Shown here: piece after piece, positions 12,300 to 21,651 of the stretch
How positions within the stretch are numbered: the stretch's first letter is position 1
How the letters are laid out: the number at the start of each line of letters is the position of its first letter
Assembly (NCBI RefSeq): GCF_000772945.1
Contig: NZ_JPVN01000013.1
Coordinates: forward strand, 60,815 to 124,814
Length of the DNA stretch: 64,000 bases
DNA from: Ureibacillus manganicus DSM 26584
GTDB lineage: Bacteria; Bacillota; Bacilli; Bacillales_A; Planococcaceae
Direction of reading: 5' to 3'
Position numbers and translations under genes: made by a program
Notes under the pieces: generated by a model
The model's input: only the letters and a program-made list of their open reading frames with translations
Databases searched by the model: none
What the model was told of the DNA's origin: nothing

Positions 12300-13317
12300 G
12301 TTCAATCACCTCCGTTTGTATTTCAAGCGATTCTAGATGAAGTAAAGCTTCTTCAACTTTTGAATCTTTTCCATTCAGTTGAATAATTAGGTTTCCGTAA
12401 GACCCTTTAGTAGTTTGTGAAATACTACCGTGAACTATATTCACTTCAATATCAAATTCTTTTATTAAATGTGAAATAATAGGTTGTTCTGATTTTGTTC
12501 CTATAAACGTTAACTTCACAAGCTTACCCGATGTAAAATGTTCTAGTATTTGTTCAATCGATTCCTTCGCTTCTTTTTTACCTGAAACTTGCATCACGAA
12601 GTTTTTCGTAATTGGAGCTTGTGGATTTTGGAATACTTGAAGTACTTCCCCTTGTTCCACTACACTACCTGCTTCCATTACTGCAACACGATGACAGATT
12701 TTTCGAATGACGTGCATTTCGTGTGTAATTAGAACTATTGTTAATCCGAGGCGTTTGTTTATATCAAGTAATAACTCTAGAATTTGATCGGTTGTTTCTG
12801 GATCTAGCGCGCTTGTCGCTTCATCACAAAGTAACACTTCTGGATTGTTTGCAAGTGCTCGTGCAATCCCAACACGTTGTTTTTGTCCTCCAGAAAGCTG
12901 GGATGGGTATGACTTTTCTCTGCCTGATAATCCGACCAATTCGATTAGTTCATTTACTCGTTTCGTACGTTCTTCCTTTTTAACACCTGCAATTTCCAGT
13001 GGAAATGCAATGTTTTCTTCTACCGTTCTAGACCATAAAAGATTAAAATGCTGGAAGATCATGCTGATTTTTTGACGAGCAGCTCTAAGTTTTCCACCAG
13101 AAATAGATGAAATCTCCTGTCCACCCACAAGCACTTTACCGCTAGATGGTTTTTCTAAACCATTTAACAGTCGAATCATCGTACTTTTGCCGGCACCACT
13201 GTAACCAATAATTCCAAAGATTTCGCCTTGTTGAATGGTAAGACTAACATCTTTAACAGCAGTAATTTCTCCGTTTTTCGTTTTATAAAGTTTCGATATA
13301 TTTTTCAACTCAATCAT
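12292..13317 (-). CDS. metN: Methionine import ATP-binding protein MetN
   Basis: ATPase of the methionine ABC importer. It shows Walker A GYSGAGKS (38-45), the signature LSGGQKQR (about 142-149), Walker B LLCDEAT and a C-terminal NIL domain (about 265-341) that binds methionine and gives transinhibition. Length 341 is normal for MetN. It is the first gene behind the S-box leader, so expression is expected to rise when S-adenosylmethionine is low. RBS and ATG are well placed (GGAG then ATG at 13317). Confidence 0.97.
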   Translation of the reverse strand: MIELKNISKLYKTKNGEITAVKDVSLTIQQGEIFGIIGYSGAGKSTMIRLLNGLEKPSSGKVLVGGQEISSISGGKLRAARQKISMIFQHFNLLWSRTVEENIAFPLEIAGVKKEERTKRVNELIELVGLSGREKSYPSQLSGGQKQRVGIARALANNPEVLLCDEATSALDPETTDQILELLLDINKRLGLTIVLITHEMHVIRKICHRVAVMEAGSVVEQGEVLQVFQNPQAPITKNFVMQVSGKKEAKESIEQILEHFTSGKLVKLTFIGTKSEQPIISHLIKEFDIEVNIVHGSISQTTKGSYGNLIIQLNGKDSKVEEALLHLESLEIQTEVIEHA

Positions 13318-13496
13318 GAGGTTAACTCCTTTAACCAGATACGTTACTGTTAACGTAATCTTCGTTAATTAAATGTAATCATTCACTTAATATTCCATAA
13401 TTCATATGGATTTACTAATAATTAACAATAATGAATCCTGAATGATGTCCATTTTTTTATAACATCACACTTTTTATTATGCTGTTTTATAAACAT

Positions 13497-13662
13497 AAAA
13501 ACCCTTCTACTTTGATAAGTAGAAGGGATAATTTACACAATAAAAGCAATCTGCCTTCTCTTATCTGTCAAAGTTAAAACTTTGAGTGATTTGGCACCTT
13601 TCCACAAATGTGATGGTTGCCGGGCTTCATAGGGCACTTCCCTCCGCCTCTCTTTATAAGAG
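13497..13662 (-). promoter_or_regulatory. SAM-I (S-box) riboswitch with terminator upstream of metN
   Basis: Read on the minus strand, the leader starts CTCTTATAAAGAGAGGCGG, then GCCCTATGAAGCCCGGCAACC, the S-box core. The closing P1 helix pairs CTCTTAT (from 13662) with ATAAGAG (13558-13564), so the aptamer spans about 13558-13662. Downstream an 11-bp terminator stem (13502-13512 with 13517-13527) is followed by T5. When SAM binds, the terminator is expected to form and metNIQ is turned off. About 180 bases separate the terminator from the metN ATG. Confidence 0.95.
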
Positions 13663-13720
13663 TTAAATATTTAGTTTTATTATGAATGTTACTTTATCAT
13701 GGATATAAACACTCGTCAAT

Positions 13721-14023
13721 CTATTTTTTTAGTTTTTCATAAATATTTTGTACTGATTGAAAGGCATAAATTTTTTCTTCTACGTTTCCTTTTCGACTAA
13801 TTAGTAAACATGGCACACTTTCGATTTTATATTCGATTGCCAGATCCTCTAGAAAGTTTATATTTGCTTGACCAATTGGGATCTCTGTTACAACATTCTC
13901 GATTACTTCCATCATTTTTGATGCAACTGCGCAAGTTCCACACATTGGGGTATATAAATAAAAAGCAGTGACATTATTTTGCACTAGGTTTTGTTCCCAC
14001 TGTGCTCGATTCCATTCTTCCAT
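13721..14023 (-). CDS. yusE: Thioredoxin-like protein YusE
   Basis: Small cytosolic thioredoxin-fold protein of about 100 residues with the redox motif CGTC (C28 and C31) in YLYTPMCGTC, and the cis-proline region VPCLLIS near residue 77. The CGTC pair differs from the CGPC of canonical thioredoxins; the substrate is unknown. Position between metNIQ and the Toprim gene matches yusE of B. subtilis. I prefer ATG at 14023, served by AGGATGAG; an ATG three codons upstream (14032) is possible but has a poor ribosome site. Confidence 0.85.
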   Translation of the reverse strand: MEEWNRAQWEQNLVQNNVTAFYLYTPMCGTCAVASKMMEVIENVVTEIPIGQANINFLEDLAIEYKIESVPCLLISRKGNVEEKIYAFQSVQNIYEKLKK

Positions 14024-14064
14024 GGCACTCATCCTATACTCTAATCATTTATATATATCTTAAC

Positions 14065-14118
14065 AAAAAAAGATGAGGGTGACGAAAATTCGCTATACAC
14101 GAATTTTGCGACACCCTC
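14065..14118 (-). terminator. Terminator after yusF
   Basis: A long imperfect stem pairs GAGGGTG and AAAATTCG (from 14075) with CGAATTTT and CACCCTC (to 14118). On the minus strand it is followed by seven T (14065-14071). It lies between the yusF stop and yusE. Confidence 0.8.
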
Positions 14119-14156
14119 CCCGTTCTATAACTAAATTTGAAACATTTCCAACAAAT

Positions 14157-14507
14157 TTAGACTAAGTATCGCTTATGCACAGAAAATCTAGCTTCCCTAA
14201 GTCTTTGTGCCAAAACTTTACTTGGTACATTCGCTACCTCTATATATGTTCTTGGAATCAATAAGTGGACAGCTTCTGAGTAAATTCTTTTTGTAAGATT
14301 TCTTAACCTTTCACCTGATTTATCCGCATCAAAGAACGTATAGAGCTTACATTCCTCATAAGGCTCAATCAATTCAAGTAACGCATCCTCACTAATTGTC
14401 CCATTTGTGCAAACGATTTGCACATCTTCAGATATAATAGGGGCTAACTTTAACATATCAGATCGACCTTCAACAATAATACACTTCTCAACAGTCATAT
14501 TACTCAC
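14157..14507 (-). CDS. yusF: Small Toprim-domain protein YusF
   Basis: A 116-residue stand-alone Toprim protein. The Toprim signature is visible as VEGRSDMLKL (about 10-19, metal-binding Glu) and FFDADKSGERLRN (about 58-70, the DxD motif). Stand-alone Toprim proteins are related to the RNase M5 and primase catalytic folds, but the substrate of YusF is not known. The ATG follows AGGTGAG. It is conserved beside gcvH and yusE in B. subtilis, with no evident functional link. Confidence 0.85.
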   Translation of the reverse strand: MSNMTVEKCIIVEGRSDMLKLAPIISEDVQIVCTNGTISEDALLELIEPYEECKLYTFFDADKSGERLRNLTKRIYSEAVHLLIPRTYIEVANVPSKVLAQRLREARFSVHKRYLV

Positions 14508-14591
14508 CTCACGAATTGTAACTACCTATTCTAAGATATAAAACGGTGATAAAGAGAAAGTAATGGTAATGTATTATATTATTATGTTAAA

Positions 14592-14621
14592 AAAACGCCA
14601 GTTCATTTATCCTGGCGTTTT
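14592..14621. terminator. Terminator after gcvH
   Basis: Perfect 10-bp stem AAAACGCCAG (14592-14601) / CTGGCGTTTT (14612-14621) flanked by A and T tracts, five bases from the gcvH stop. Confidence 0.85.
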
Positions 14622-14626
14622 ACTTA

Positions 14627-15007
14627 TTATTCTTCGATTAATTCGTCGTATTGTTCTGGAGTAAGTAATTCATCAACTTCAGAAGCATTAGTTAATTCAA
14701 CAGTAATCATCCATGCTTGTTCATATGGAGATTCGTTTACTAACTCAGGGCTATCGTCTAGTTCAGAGTTAACTTCAACAACTTTACCTGATACTGGTGC
14801 ATAAAGTTCTGAAACTGTTTTAACAGATTCTACACTACCAAAAGGTTGGTTCAATTGAATTTCATCGCCTACCTGTGGTAGTTCAACGAAAACGATGTCG
14901 CCTAATTCAGATTGTGCAAAATGTGTAATTCCGATACTTGCTTTACCATCTTCAACTTTTACCCATTCGTGTTCTTTTGAGTAACGTAAATCTTTTGGTG
15001 TGCTCAT
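14627..15007 (-). CDS. gcvH: Glycine cleavage system H protein
   Basis: Lipoyl carrier that shuttles the aminomethyl group between the P, T and L proteins of glycine cleavage; in Firmicutes it is also the lipoate relay to 2-oxoacid dehydrogenases. The lipoylated lysine is K63 in [12 protein letters not shown]. Length 126 is standard. ATG is preceded by GGAGGGG. It stands alone with its own terminator, away from other gcv genes, as in B. subtilis (yusH). Confidence 0.97.
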   Translation of the reverse strand: MSTPKDLRYSKEHEWVKVEDGKASIGITHFAQSELGDIVFVELPQVGDEIQLNQPFGSVESVKTVSELYAPVSGKVVEVNSELDDSPELVNESPYEQAWMITVELTNASEVDELLTPEQYDELIEE

Positions 15008-15327
15008 AAAACCCCTCCAACGTATGTAGTATTTTCAATTTAAGTTTGCCATAACTTCAACATAAAAACAAGATACTGAAATTAATTTCACAAATAGATT
15101 TAGTTGGAAAAGGCGAACGTTATTTCAAATTGCATTTGAAGACGTTGACTCCTACAGGAATTGCACAAGCCATGTGACTGCAGAAAGTTTTAAGAAAAGG
15201 AGTCTAAAGTCGCCACTTCAAAAAAACATCCCCCACATCACAGAACGAATGATAACATAACTAATTCACCTAAATGTTCGTGTTTTTAGTTAGAAAACCG
15301 AATTTTGAAACTATTTCAATCAACCAT
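15008..15327. other. Intergenic region upstream of gcvH
   Basis: About 320 bases between yusI and gcvH hold the gcvH promoter region and, at about 15113-15230, a degenerate copy of an intergenic repeat (listed separately). No open frame or RNA structure was recognised. Confidence 0.5.
15113..15230. repeat. Degenerate Bacillales-type intergenic repeat remnant
   Basis: The stretch contains GACTCCTACAGGAATTGCAC, then GACTGCAGA and GAGTCTAAAGTCGCC. This wording resembles a dispersed intergenic element I recall from Bacillaceae genomes (gactcctgygggaa followed by gactgcaga and gtcgccc). It lacks an open frame and clear terminal repeats here, so it looks like an old decayed copy. Recognition is from memory only. 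Confidence 0.4.
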
Positions 15328-15684
15328 TTATATCCACACTTCTTCAAATTCTTGTTCTTTAAAGCCAAGTGTAACTTTTGTCCCATCTGAAACGATAGGT
15401 CTTTTAATTAGCATTCCGTCAGATGCTAAAAGTTCTAATTGCTCAGATTCTGACATCGTCACTAATTTGTCCTTTAAACCTAAGCTTTTATACTTTTGAC
15501 CTGATGTATTAAAAAATTTCTTTAAAGGAAGTCCACTAGTTTTCCACAACGTCTCCAGCTGTTCTTTCGAAGGTGTTTGTTCCACAATATGAATTGCTTC
15601 ATAATTTACACCATTTTCTTCTAACCATTTTTGTGCTTTCTTACATGTCGTGCACCTTGGGTATTGTATGAATTGAACTGTCAT
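15328..15684 (-). CDS. yusI: ArsC/Spx family protein YusI
   Basis: Thioredoxin-fold protein of the arsenate reductase/Spx/MgsR family, 118 residues. The N-terminal redox motif is CTTC (C11-C14) in YPRCTTCKKAQ and the conserved RPI(V) motif follows at about 97-100. True function is unknown; it lacks strong evidence of being an arsenate reductase and could be regulatory like Spx. I start it at ATG 15684 after GGAGGCGTACTT; the frame is open 16 codons further upstream without a ribosome site. Synteny with yusI beside fadE supports the call. Confidence 0.85.
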   Translation of the reverse strand: MTVQFIQYPRCTTCKKAQKWLEENGVNYEAIHIVEQTPSKEQLETLWKTSGLPLKKFFNTSGQKYKSLGLKDKLVTMSESEQLELLASDGMLIKRPIVSDGTKVTLGFKEQEFEEVWI

Positions 15685-15737
15685 AAGTACGCCTCCTATA
15701 ATGCTAAATAAAGATTGAAGTAAGTATAACAAATGAA

Positions 15738-15767
15738 AAGGTACCCTTAAAGTTTGAAGGGTACCTT
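15738..15767 (-). terminator. Terminator of the fadN-fadA-fadE operon
   Basis: Perfect 11-bp stem AAGGTACCCTT (15738-15748) / AAGGGTACCTT (15757-15767) with an 8-base loop, eight bases past the fadE stop, followed on the minus strand by TTTTC. Confidence 0.85.
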
Positions 15768-15774
15768 AAAATAA

Positions 15775-17556
15775 TTATACTACATACTTTTCTACTTCGA
15801 TTAGTTTTTCAGATGCTTCACGTTTTTTCAAGATTAAATTGTAAGGGTTAAATCTAGTTAATTTACGTAAAGCAGATAACATCATGCGGCCAATATCTCC
15901 ATCAGCTGATGCAATGATCGTTTCTTTTGCTTCTTTCTCAATTTCAGCAAATGCTTCTTGACAGAAAATTTCTGTATAAAGAATTTTTTGCTTGGATTTT
16001 TCTAAACCATCGCGTTCAATTGCTTTTGCAGTACGGATTACTACAGATTCCATCGCAAATAGTTGGTTTGCAATATTAGCAATATTTACAAGAATTTCTT
16101 GTTCTTGCTCTAGTTTTGCTCCAAATCTTTGTGCTGCAATCCCTGCAGTTAAAATTCCAATTTTCTTCGCATTTTTCACAAGATATTTCTCTTGTGCAAG
16201 AGCTTCTTCACCAATTTCCTCAGGCATTAGCATCAGTAACTCTTCTTGTAAATCTTGAGCTACTTTTAGAAGTGGTAATTCACCTTTTAGCGCTTTTTTC
16301 ATAAATGTACCTGGTACAATTAGTCGATTAATTTCGTTTGTACCTTCGAAGATTCGGTTAATACGAGAATCACGGTAAATACGTTCAACTTCATACTCAG
16401 ACATGAATCCGTAACCACCATGTAATTGTACTGCTTCATCAGAAATATAATCTAAAACTTCTGAACCAAATACTTTTGCAATTGAACATTCAATTGCGTA
16501 CTCAGAAACAGCAGCTGCAATAGCTTTAGGATCTTTTTGTTCTTCTGAACTTAAACCGCTCATCACTTCATCGTATAAACCAACTGTGCGGTAGTTTAAT
16601 GATTCAGATGCATAAAGATGAGCTGCCATAGTAGCTAGTTTCTCTTTTGTTAGGTTGAAGCTTGATAGTTTTGTTTTAAATTGTTGGCGTTGGTTAGTAT
16701 ATTGAACAGCTAGTTCAAAAGCTCTTTTTGAACCTCCCACTGTTCCAACTCCTAATTTATAACGACCAATATTTAATATATTAAAGGCGATAACGTGCCC
16801 TCTTCCTATTTCACCAAGTAAATTTTCAACTGGCACATGTACATCTTCTAAGATTAATGTACGAGTTGATGAAGATTTAATCCCCATTTTCTTTTCTTCT
16901 GGACCAACGGAAACTCCTGGGTATTCACGCTCTACGATAAATGCAGTAAATTTTTCGCCATCAATTTTTGCGTAAACAACAAATACATTAGCAAAACCTG
17001 CATTTGTAATCCATTGCTTTTCACCATTTAGTACATAGTGTGTTCCAGCATCATTTAACTTAGCAACTGTTTTTGCACCTAATGCATCAGATCCTGAACC
17101 TGGCTCTGTTAGTGCATAAGCCGCAATCATCTCACCACTTGCTAATTTCGGTAAGTAATTTTTCTTTTGTTCTTCATTACCGAACAATACGATTGGAAGT
17201 GAACCAATTCCAACATGTGCACCGTGAGTTAATGAAAACCCACCTGCTACCGACATTTTTTCACCAATTAATGCTGAAGAAATTTTATCTAAACCTAAAC
17301 CTTCATATTCTTCTGGAACATCGGCAGCTAGTAATCCAAGTTCTCCTGCTTTTTCCATTAATTTTAAAGAGTGTTCAAATTCATGGTTTTCTAGTTTTTC
17401 TACTAAAGGAACCACTTCATTTGTAACGAAATCTTCTGTTGTTTTTGCAATCATTTTTTGTTCATCAGTAAAATCCTCAGGAGTAAATACTCGATTTACA
17501 TCGACATCTTCAATTAAGAAACTTCCACCCTTAATAATGTTTGTTGTTTGCACCAT
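15775..17556 (-). CDS. fadE: Acyl-CoA dehydrogenase FadE
   Basis: FAD enzyme for the first step of beta-oxidation (acyl-CoA to trans-2-enoyl-CoA). The acyl-CoA dehydrogenase core covers about residues 30-415, with the FAD-binding YALTEPGSGSDA and the C-terminal VQLHGGYGFM and IFEGTNEINR motifs. The extra 180-residue C-terminal domain gives 593 residues, the size of B. subtilis FadE rather than the usual 380. ATG follows GGGGAGG. It is the last gene of the FadR-controlled operon, 147 bases after fadA. Confidence 0.96.
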   Translation of the reverse strand: MVQTTNIIKGGSFLIEDVDVNRVFTPEDFTDEQKMIAKTTEDFVTNEVVPLVEKLENHEFEHSLKLMEKAGELGLLAADVPEEYEGLGLDKISSALIGEKMSVAGGFSLTHGAHVGIGSLPIVLFGNEEQKKNYLPKLASGEMIAAYALTEPGSGSDALGAKTVAKLNDAGTHYVLNGEKQWITNAGFANVFVVYAKIDGEKFTAFIVEREYPGVSVGPEEKKMGIKSSSTRTLILEDVHVPVENLLGEIGRGHVIAFNILNIGRYKLGVGTVGGSKRAFELAVQYTNQRQQFKTKLSSFNLTKEKLATMAAHLYASESLNYRTVGLYDEVMSGLSSEEQKDPKAIAAAVSEYAIECSIAKVFGSEVLDYISDEAVQLHGGYGFMSEYEVERIYRDSRINRIFEGTNEINRLIVPGTFMKKALKGELPLLKVAQDLQEELLMLMPEEIGEEALAQEKYLVKNAKKIGILTAGIAAQRFGAKLEQEQEILVNIANIANQLFAMESVVIRTAKAIERDGLEKSKQKILYTEIFCQEAFAEIEKEAKETIIASADGDIGRMMLSALRKLTRFNPYNLILKKREASEKLIEVEKYVV

Positions 17557-17580
17557 AACTAATTTCCTCCCCTTATTTGT

Positions 17581-17604
17581 TGTGCCAGGATTGTACCTGG
17601 CACA
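17581..17604. repeat. Perfect hairpin in the fadA-fadE gap
   Basis: TGTGCCAGG (17581-17589) and CCTGGCACA (17596-17604) form a 9-bp perfect inverted repeat with a 6-base loop. There is no T tract, so it is more likely an RNA stability or processing element than a terminator. Confidence 0.55.
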
Positions 17605-17647
17605 TTTGCGATTTACTACGTTCTCAAGAGCAAAATCTATATAGAAA

Positions 17648-17691
17648 AGCTAGGTAAGTGCTCGGAGGCAACGGGAGCACTACCTAAAGCT
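17648..17691. repeat. Second, longer hairpin in the fadA-fadE gap
   Basis: AGCTAGGTA-a-GTGCTC (17648-17663) pairs with GAGCACTACCTA-a-AGCT (17675-17691), a stem of about 15 bp with single-base bulges. It starts about 13 bases from the fadA stop. It may protect the fadN-fadA message 3' end or lower fadE expression; no T tract follows. Confidence 0.6.
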
Positions 17692-17703
17692 GATCTAACT
17701 TTA

Positions 17704-18876
17704 TTAAACTACTTCGAAGACACCTGCAGCGCCCATTCCGCCACCGATACACATAGTAACTACTCCATATTTTTTACCTTGTCTTTTTAGTTCATGGATT
17801 AGTTTTAAAGTTAAGATAGCGCCTGTTGCACCAAGTGGATGGCCTAATGCGATGGCTCCACCATTAACATTAACCTTTTCCATATCGATACCTAAGTGGC
17901 GTACTACTTGAACTGATTGAGAAGCAAATGCTTCATTTAACTCCCAAAGGTCGATATCATCTTGTGAAAGACCAGCAATTTTCAGAGCTTTTGGTACAGC
18001 TTCGATTGGACCAATCCCCATTACCTCTGGTGCTACTCCACCGACAGCAAATCCTAAGAATTTAGCCATTGGATTAAGACCTTGTGCTTCTGCTTCTTCA
18101 CGGTCCATCACTAAAACTGCAGCCGCACCGTCAGAAGTTTGAGATGAATTCCCGGCAGTGACTGAACCTTTTACATGGAATGCCGATCTTAATTTTGCTA
18201 AACCTTCCACTGAAGTTTCAGGACGCACACCCTCATCTGTATCAAAAGTAAATGTTTTCTTTTGTAATTTATTGTTTGCATCTACGTAATGTTGGACAAC
18301 TTCAACTGGTACGATTTCATCCTTAAATTTTCCTTCTTGGATTGCTTTTAGTGCTAATTGATGAGAACGTACAGCAAACGCATCTTGGTCTTCACGACTG
18401 ACGTTATAACGATTCGCTACTTCTTCTGCTGTATGCCCCATACTCATATAGTACTGCGGTGCTTCTTCGGCTAATTTAGGATTTAAACGAATTGTATTTC
18501 CTGTCATAGGAATCATACTCATCGACTCAACACCACCAGCAATAATTGCTTTTGAATGCCCTAACATAATACGTTCTGCAGCATAAGCAATCGATTGTAA
18601 GCCAGATGAGCAAAAACGATTGATTGTAAGTGCAGGTGTCGTATCTGGTAAACCAGCTAATGCTCCGATATTACGTGCAACGTTCATCCCTTGCTCTGCT
18701 TCTGGCATCGCACATCCCATTATTAAATCATCTATAGGACCTGTATAACCTGCTCTATTCAATGTTTCCTTTACAACAAGTGCACCAAAATCATCAGGAC
18801 GCATTGCTGCAAGAGAACCTTTTTTTGCTTTACCGATTGGCGTTCGTGCACCGGCTACGATAACGGCTTCGCGCAT
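17704..18876 (-). CDS. fadA: Acetyl-CoA C-acyltransferase (3-ketoacyl-CoA thiolase) FadA
   Basis: Thiolase for the last step of beta-oxidation. The acyl-enzyme cysteine is C89 in NRFCSSGLQ; the other catalytic motifs GGAIALGHPLGATGA (about 339-353) and CIGGGMGAAG (about 377-386) are present. The 390 residues fit the degradative thiolase I family and B. subtilis FadA. It lies 69 bases after fadN in the same operon. The ATG has a GGGG-type ribosome site. Confidence 0.96.
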   Translation of the reverse strand: MREAVIVAGARTPIGKAKKGSLAAMRPDDFGALVVKETLNRAGYTGPIDDLIMGCAMPEAEQGMNVARNIGALAGLPDTTPALTINRFCSSGLQSIAYAAERIMLGHSKAIIAGGVESMSMIPMTGNTIRLNPKLAEEAPQYYMSMGHTAEEVANRYNVSREDQDAFAVRSHQLALKAIQEGKFKDEIVPVEVVQHYVDANNKLQKKTFTFDTDEGVRPETSVEGLAKLRSAFHVKGSVTAGNSSQTSDGAAAVLVMDREEAEAQGLNPMAKFLGFAVGGVAPEVMGIGPIEAVPKALKIAGLSQDDIDLWELNEAFASQSVQVVRHLGIDMEKVNVNGGAIALGHPLGATGAILTLKLIHELKRQGKKYGVVTMCIGGGMGAAGVFEVV

Positions 18877-18945
18877 AAGTTTGTATCCCCCTTCACCTTA
18901 ACTTTGTTGTAGAATATATGATCTTTTGTTTTGATGTTCAATGTT

Positions 18946-21330
18946 CTAATTGCGAAGTGGCTTACCCTTCACAAGCATATGTTGCATTCTTGCTTGTGAT
19001 TTAGGATCTGCAACAAGCTGTAAAAATGCTTCACGTTCTAGATTTAGAAGATAATCTTCTGTCACTTCAGTCCCGTATGGTACTAATCCACCAGCAATTA
19101 CGTATGCTAGTTTTTTAGCAATTTTTAAGTCGTGATCACTAATATATCCAGATTGGTACATACCTTGTGCACCAAGTAATAAAGTCGCATAACCAGGTGC
19201 ACCTACTACTTTCACTTTCTTTGGTACAGGAGGAACATAGCCAGCTTCATAGATAGCTAACGCTGCTTGTTTCGCATCGTGAATTAAGTGATCTGGATTA
19301 ACTGAAATTCCATCTGCAAAGCTTAAGAAGTTATTATCTCGCGCTTCCTCACCAGAAGTTGAAACTTTCGCCATAGCAATTGTTTCAAATACTTTTGTTG
19401 CTATTGCTTGATAGTCAATATCAACACCATTTGGCAAACCTTTTAGGAATTTTTCATATAGTGCGATGTTTCCGCCACCACCTGGGATTAGCCCTACACC
19501 GACTTCAACAAGACCCATATACGTTTCTGCAGACGCTTGAATGTGAGTGGCAGGTAAACATACTTCTGCACCACCACCAAGTGCCATTCCAAACGGTGCA
19601 GCAACTACTGGCTTTTTACTATATTTGATTCGACGCATCGCTTTTTGGAAGGAACGGATAACGAAATCTAATTCGAAAATGTTATCATCCTGAGCTTCCA
19701 TTAATATCATCGCAAGGTTTGCACCAACACAGAAATTTTTCCCTTGGTTTCCGATCACAAGTCCTTTATAGTTCGCTTCTACTTCATCAATAGCAAAGTT
19801 AATCATTTGAACGATATCAAGTCCAATTGCATTTGATTTTGAATGGAATTCTAGTAGAGCAATACCATCACCTAAATCTATTAAACTAGCACCAGAATTA
19901 GATTTGATCACACCGTGTTTTTTCTTGTAGCGTTTTAGATCTATTACTTTTTCGTTCGTTGGCACTTTTTCATATTGGGACCCATTATAAAATGCTAAAT
20001 CGCCATCGATTTCTGTATAGAATGAGTCCACACCATTCGCTAGCATTTCTTTAACAAATGAAGGGACTTCACGGCCTTCTTGCTCCATTCTTTCAACCGA
20101 TTGTTTTACTCCGATTGCATCCCACATTTCAAATGGTCCTTGTGTCCAGCCGAAGCCCCATTTTAATGCGTTGTCGATTTCTACAATATTGTCAGCGATA
20201 ATACCTGTTAGCTCTGCAGAATAAATTAAAGTAGGAGCAAAGATATTCCACAATAATTCACCTGTACGATCTTTTGCATAAACTAACGTTTTCACCTTGT
20301 TTGGTAAGCCTTTTACCTGCTTCGCCATTTCAATTGAAGGCGTTTGAAGTTTTTTCACTGGACCATATTCAAGTGAATTGATATCAATTTCAAAGATTTC
20401 TTTACCTTTTTTAACAAAGAAACCTTGACCAGATTTTGCTCCAAGCCAACCGTTTTCAACCATTTTTTTCATAACTTCTGGTACATCGAACACTTTTTTT
20501 TCTTCTCCAGTTGTTTGGTCGTAAACCGTTTTTGCAACATGTAAAAAAGTATCTAAACCAACCACATCAAGCGTTCTAAAAGTCGCTGATTTTGGACGGC
20601 CAATAAGTGGTCCTGTTACAGAATCAACTTCTCCTACTGTATAGCCGCGCTCAATCATTTCGCGTAATGTAACTAATAAACCATACGTTCCAATACGATT
20701 TGCAACAAAGTTAGGTGTATCTTTTCCTATTACTACGCCTTTTCCTAGTACATCTTCTGCAAATGTTTTTACAAATTGAACAATTGCCGGATCTGTATGT
20801 TCAGTAGGAATCACTTCTAATAGTTTCAAATATCTTGGTGGATTAAAGAAATGTGTTCCTAAGAAATGCTTTTTGAAATCTTCCGAACGTCCCTCAACCA
20901 TCGCGTTTACACTGATTCCTGAAGTATTTGAACTGATGATTGTACCTTCTTTTCGTACAGCATCCACACGTTCAAATAGATTCTTTTTCACCTCTAAATT
21001 TTCAACTACAACTTCAATAATCCAATCGACATCTTTTAATTTATCTAAGTCATCTTCTAAGTTACCTACTGATAATAGGTCAAGACTTTTCTTGGATGTT
21101 AATGGAGCTGGCTTTTGTTTTTGAAGTTTTTGTAGTGCAGATAGTGCAAAACGATTACGGAATGCAGGGCTATCTGTTGAAAGTCCTTTTGCTTCTTCTT
21201 CTTTCGTTAATTCTTTTGGAATAATGTCTAATAATAATGTTGGAATTCCAATATTCGCTAAATGCGCTGCAATACCAGAACCCATAACCCCAGAGCCAAG
21301 TACGGCTGCTTTTTGAATTTTGTAAGTCAC
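18946..21330 (-). CDS. fadN: 3-hydroxyacyl-CoA dehydrogenase / enoyl-CoA hydratase FadN
   Basis: Bifunctional beta-oxidation enzyme. The N-terminal NAD-binding fold GSGVMG (12-17) and 3HCDH domains come first, and the crotonase domain (NFCVGANLAMI, about 545; GGGAEVCL) comes last, the reverse of enteric FadB. I start at GTG 21330, seven codons inside the open frame, because AAAGGGG is spaced eight bases from it and the protein then begins MTYKIQKAAVLGSG like B. subtilis FadN. It heads the operon and has a FadR operator just upstream. Length 794. Confidence 0.95.
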   Translation of the reverse strand: MTYKIQKAAVLGSGVMGSGIAAHLANIGIPTLLLDIIPKELTKEEEAKGLSTDSPAFRNRFALSALQKLQKQKPAPLTSKKSLDLLSVGNLEDDLDKLKDVDWIIEVVVENLEVKKNLFERVDAVRKEGTIISSNTSGISVNAMVEGRSEDFKKHFLGTHFFNPPRYLKLLEVIPTEHTDPAIVQFVKTFAEDVLGKGVVIGKDTPNFVANRIGTYGLLVTLREMIERGYTVGEVDSVTGPLIGRPKSATFRTLDVVGLDTFLHVAKTVYDQTTGEEKKVFDVPEVMKKMVENGWLGAKSGQGFFVKKGKEIFEIDINSLEYGPVKKLQTPSIEMAKQVKGLPNKVKTLVYAKDRTGELLWNIFAPTLIYSAELTGIIADNIVEIDNALKWGFGWTQGPFEMWDAIGVKQSVERMEQEGREVPSFVKEMLANGVDSFYTEIDGDLAFYNGSQYEKVPTNEKVIDLKRYKKKHGVIKSNSGASLIDLGDGIALLEFHSKSNAIGLDIVQMINFAIDEVEANYKGLVIGNQGKNFCVGANLAMILMEAQDDNIFELDFVIRSFQKAMRRIKYSKKPVVAAPFGMALGGGAEVCLPATHIQASAETYMGLVEVGVGLIPGGGGNIALYEKFLKGLPNGVDIDYQAIATKVFETIAMAKVSTSGEEARDNNFLSFADGISVNPDHLIHDAKQAALAIYEAGYVPPVPKKVKVVGAPGYATLLLGAQGMYQSGYISDHDLKIAKKLAYVIAGGLVPYGTEVTEDYLLNLEREAFLQLVADPKSQARMQHMLVKGKPLRN

Positions 21331-21355
21331 GAGCACATCCCCTTTCGTCACCCTT

Positions 21356-21373
21356 TGAATGAATACTCATTCA
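21356..21373. promoter_or_regulatory. FadR operator upstream of fadN
   Basis: TGAATGAATACTCATTCA is an 18-bp palindrome with a non-paired centre and fits the known Bacillus FadR (YsiA) box TGAATGAMTANTCATTCA at every fixed position. It lies 25 bases upstream of the fadN GTG, where bound FadR would block transcription until long-chain acyl-CoA releases it. Confidence 0.92.
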
Positions 21374-21651
21374 TTTTTTGTGTAAAAAAATAAAAGTTGT
21401 TGTTTGGATCGAATTCGATCCCTTTCTTTAGCGGATTTCTTATTGCTATATGTACGTCCGCTTAAAAACACACCTTTTCTCTCTTTAGTGTAGAATATTT
21501 TGTCAGCTTTTTCAATCACTTTCTTTTCAATTTTCTAAAAATTTAAATAGATTAGTAGAAAAATATGATGAACAACTCTCCCTCGTTCTAGGCAAATTTC
21601 TTTTCGGAATTACATAATCCATGTACACTACTTGTAAGGAGCGTGATAATA
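21374..21651. other. Divergent intergenic region fadN / thioredoxin-like gene
   Basis: About 280 AT-rich bases. Seen here are a perfect 16-bp palindrome GGATCGAATTCGATCC at 21406-21421 and a weak AGCGGA/TCCGCT dyad (21430-21462). No gene is visible. Promoters for both flanking genes must be here. Confidence 0.45.

Noticed and set aside
21406..21421. 16-bp palindrome GGATCGAATTCGATCC as a regulator site
   Set aside because: It is perfect, but no known Bacillales regulator has this consensus and no second copy was seen, so it is only recorded as part of the intergenic region.
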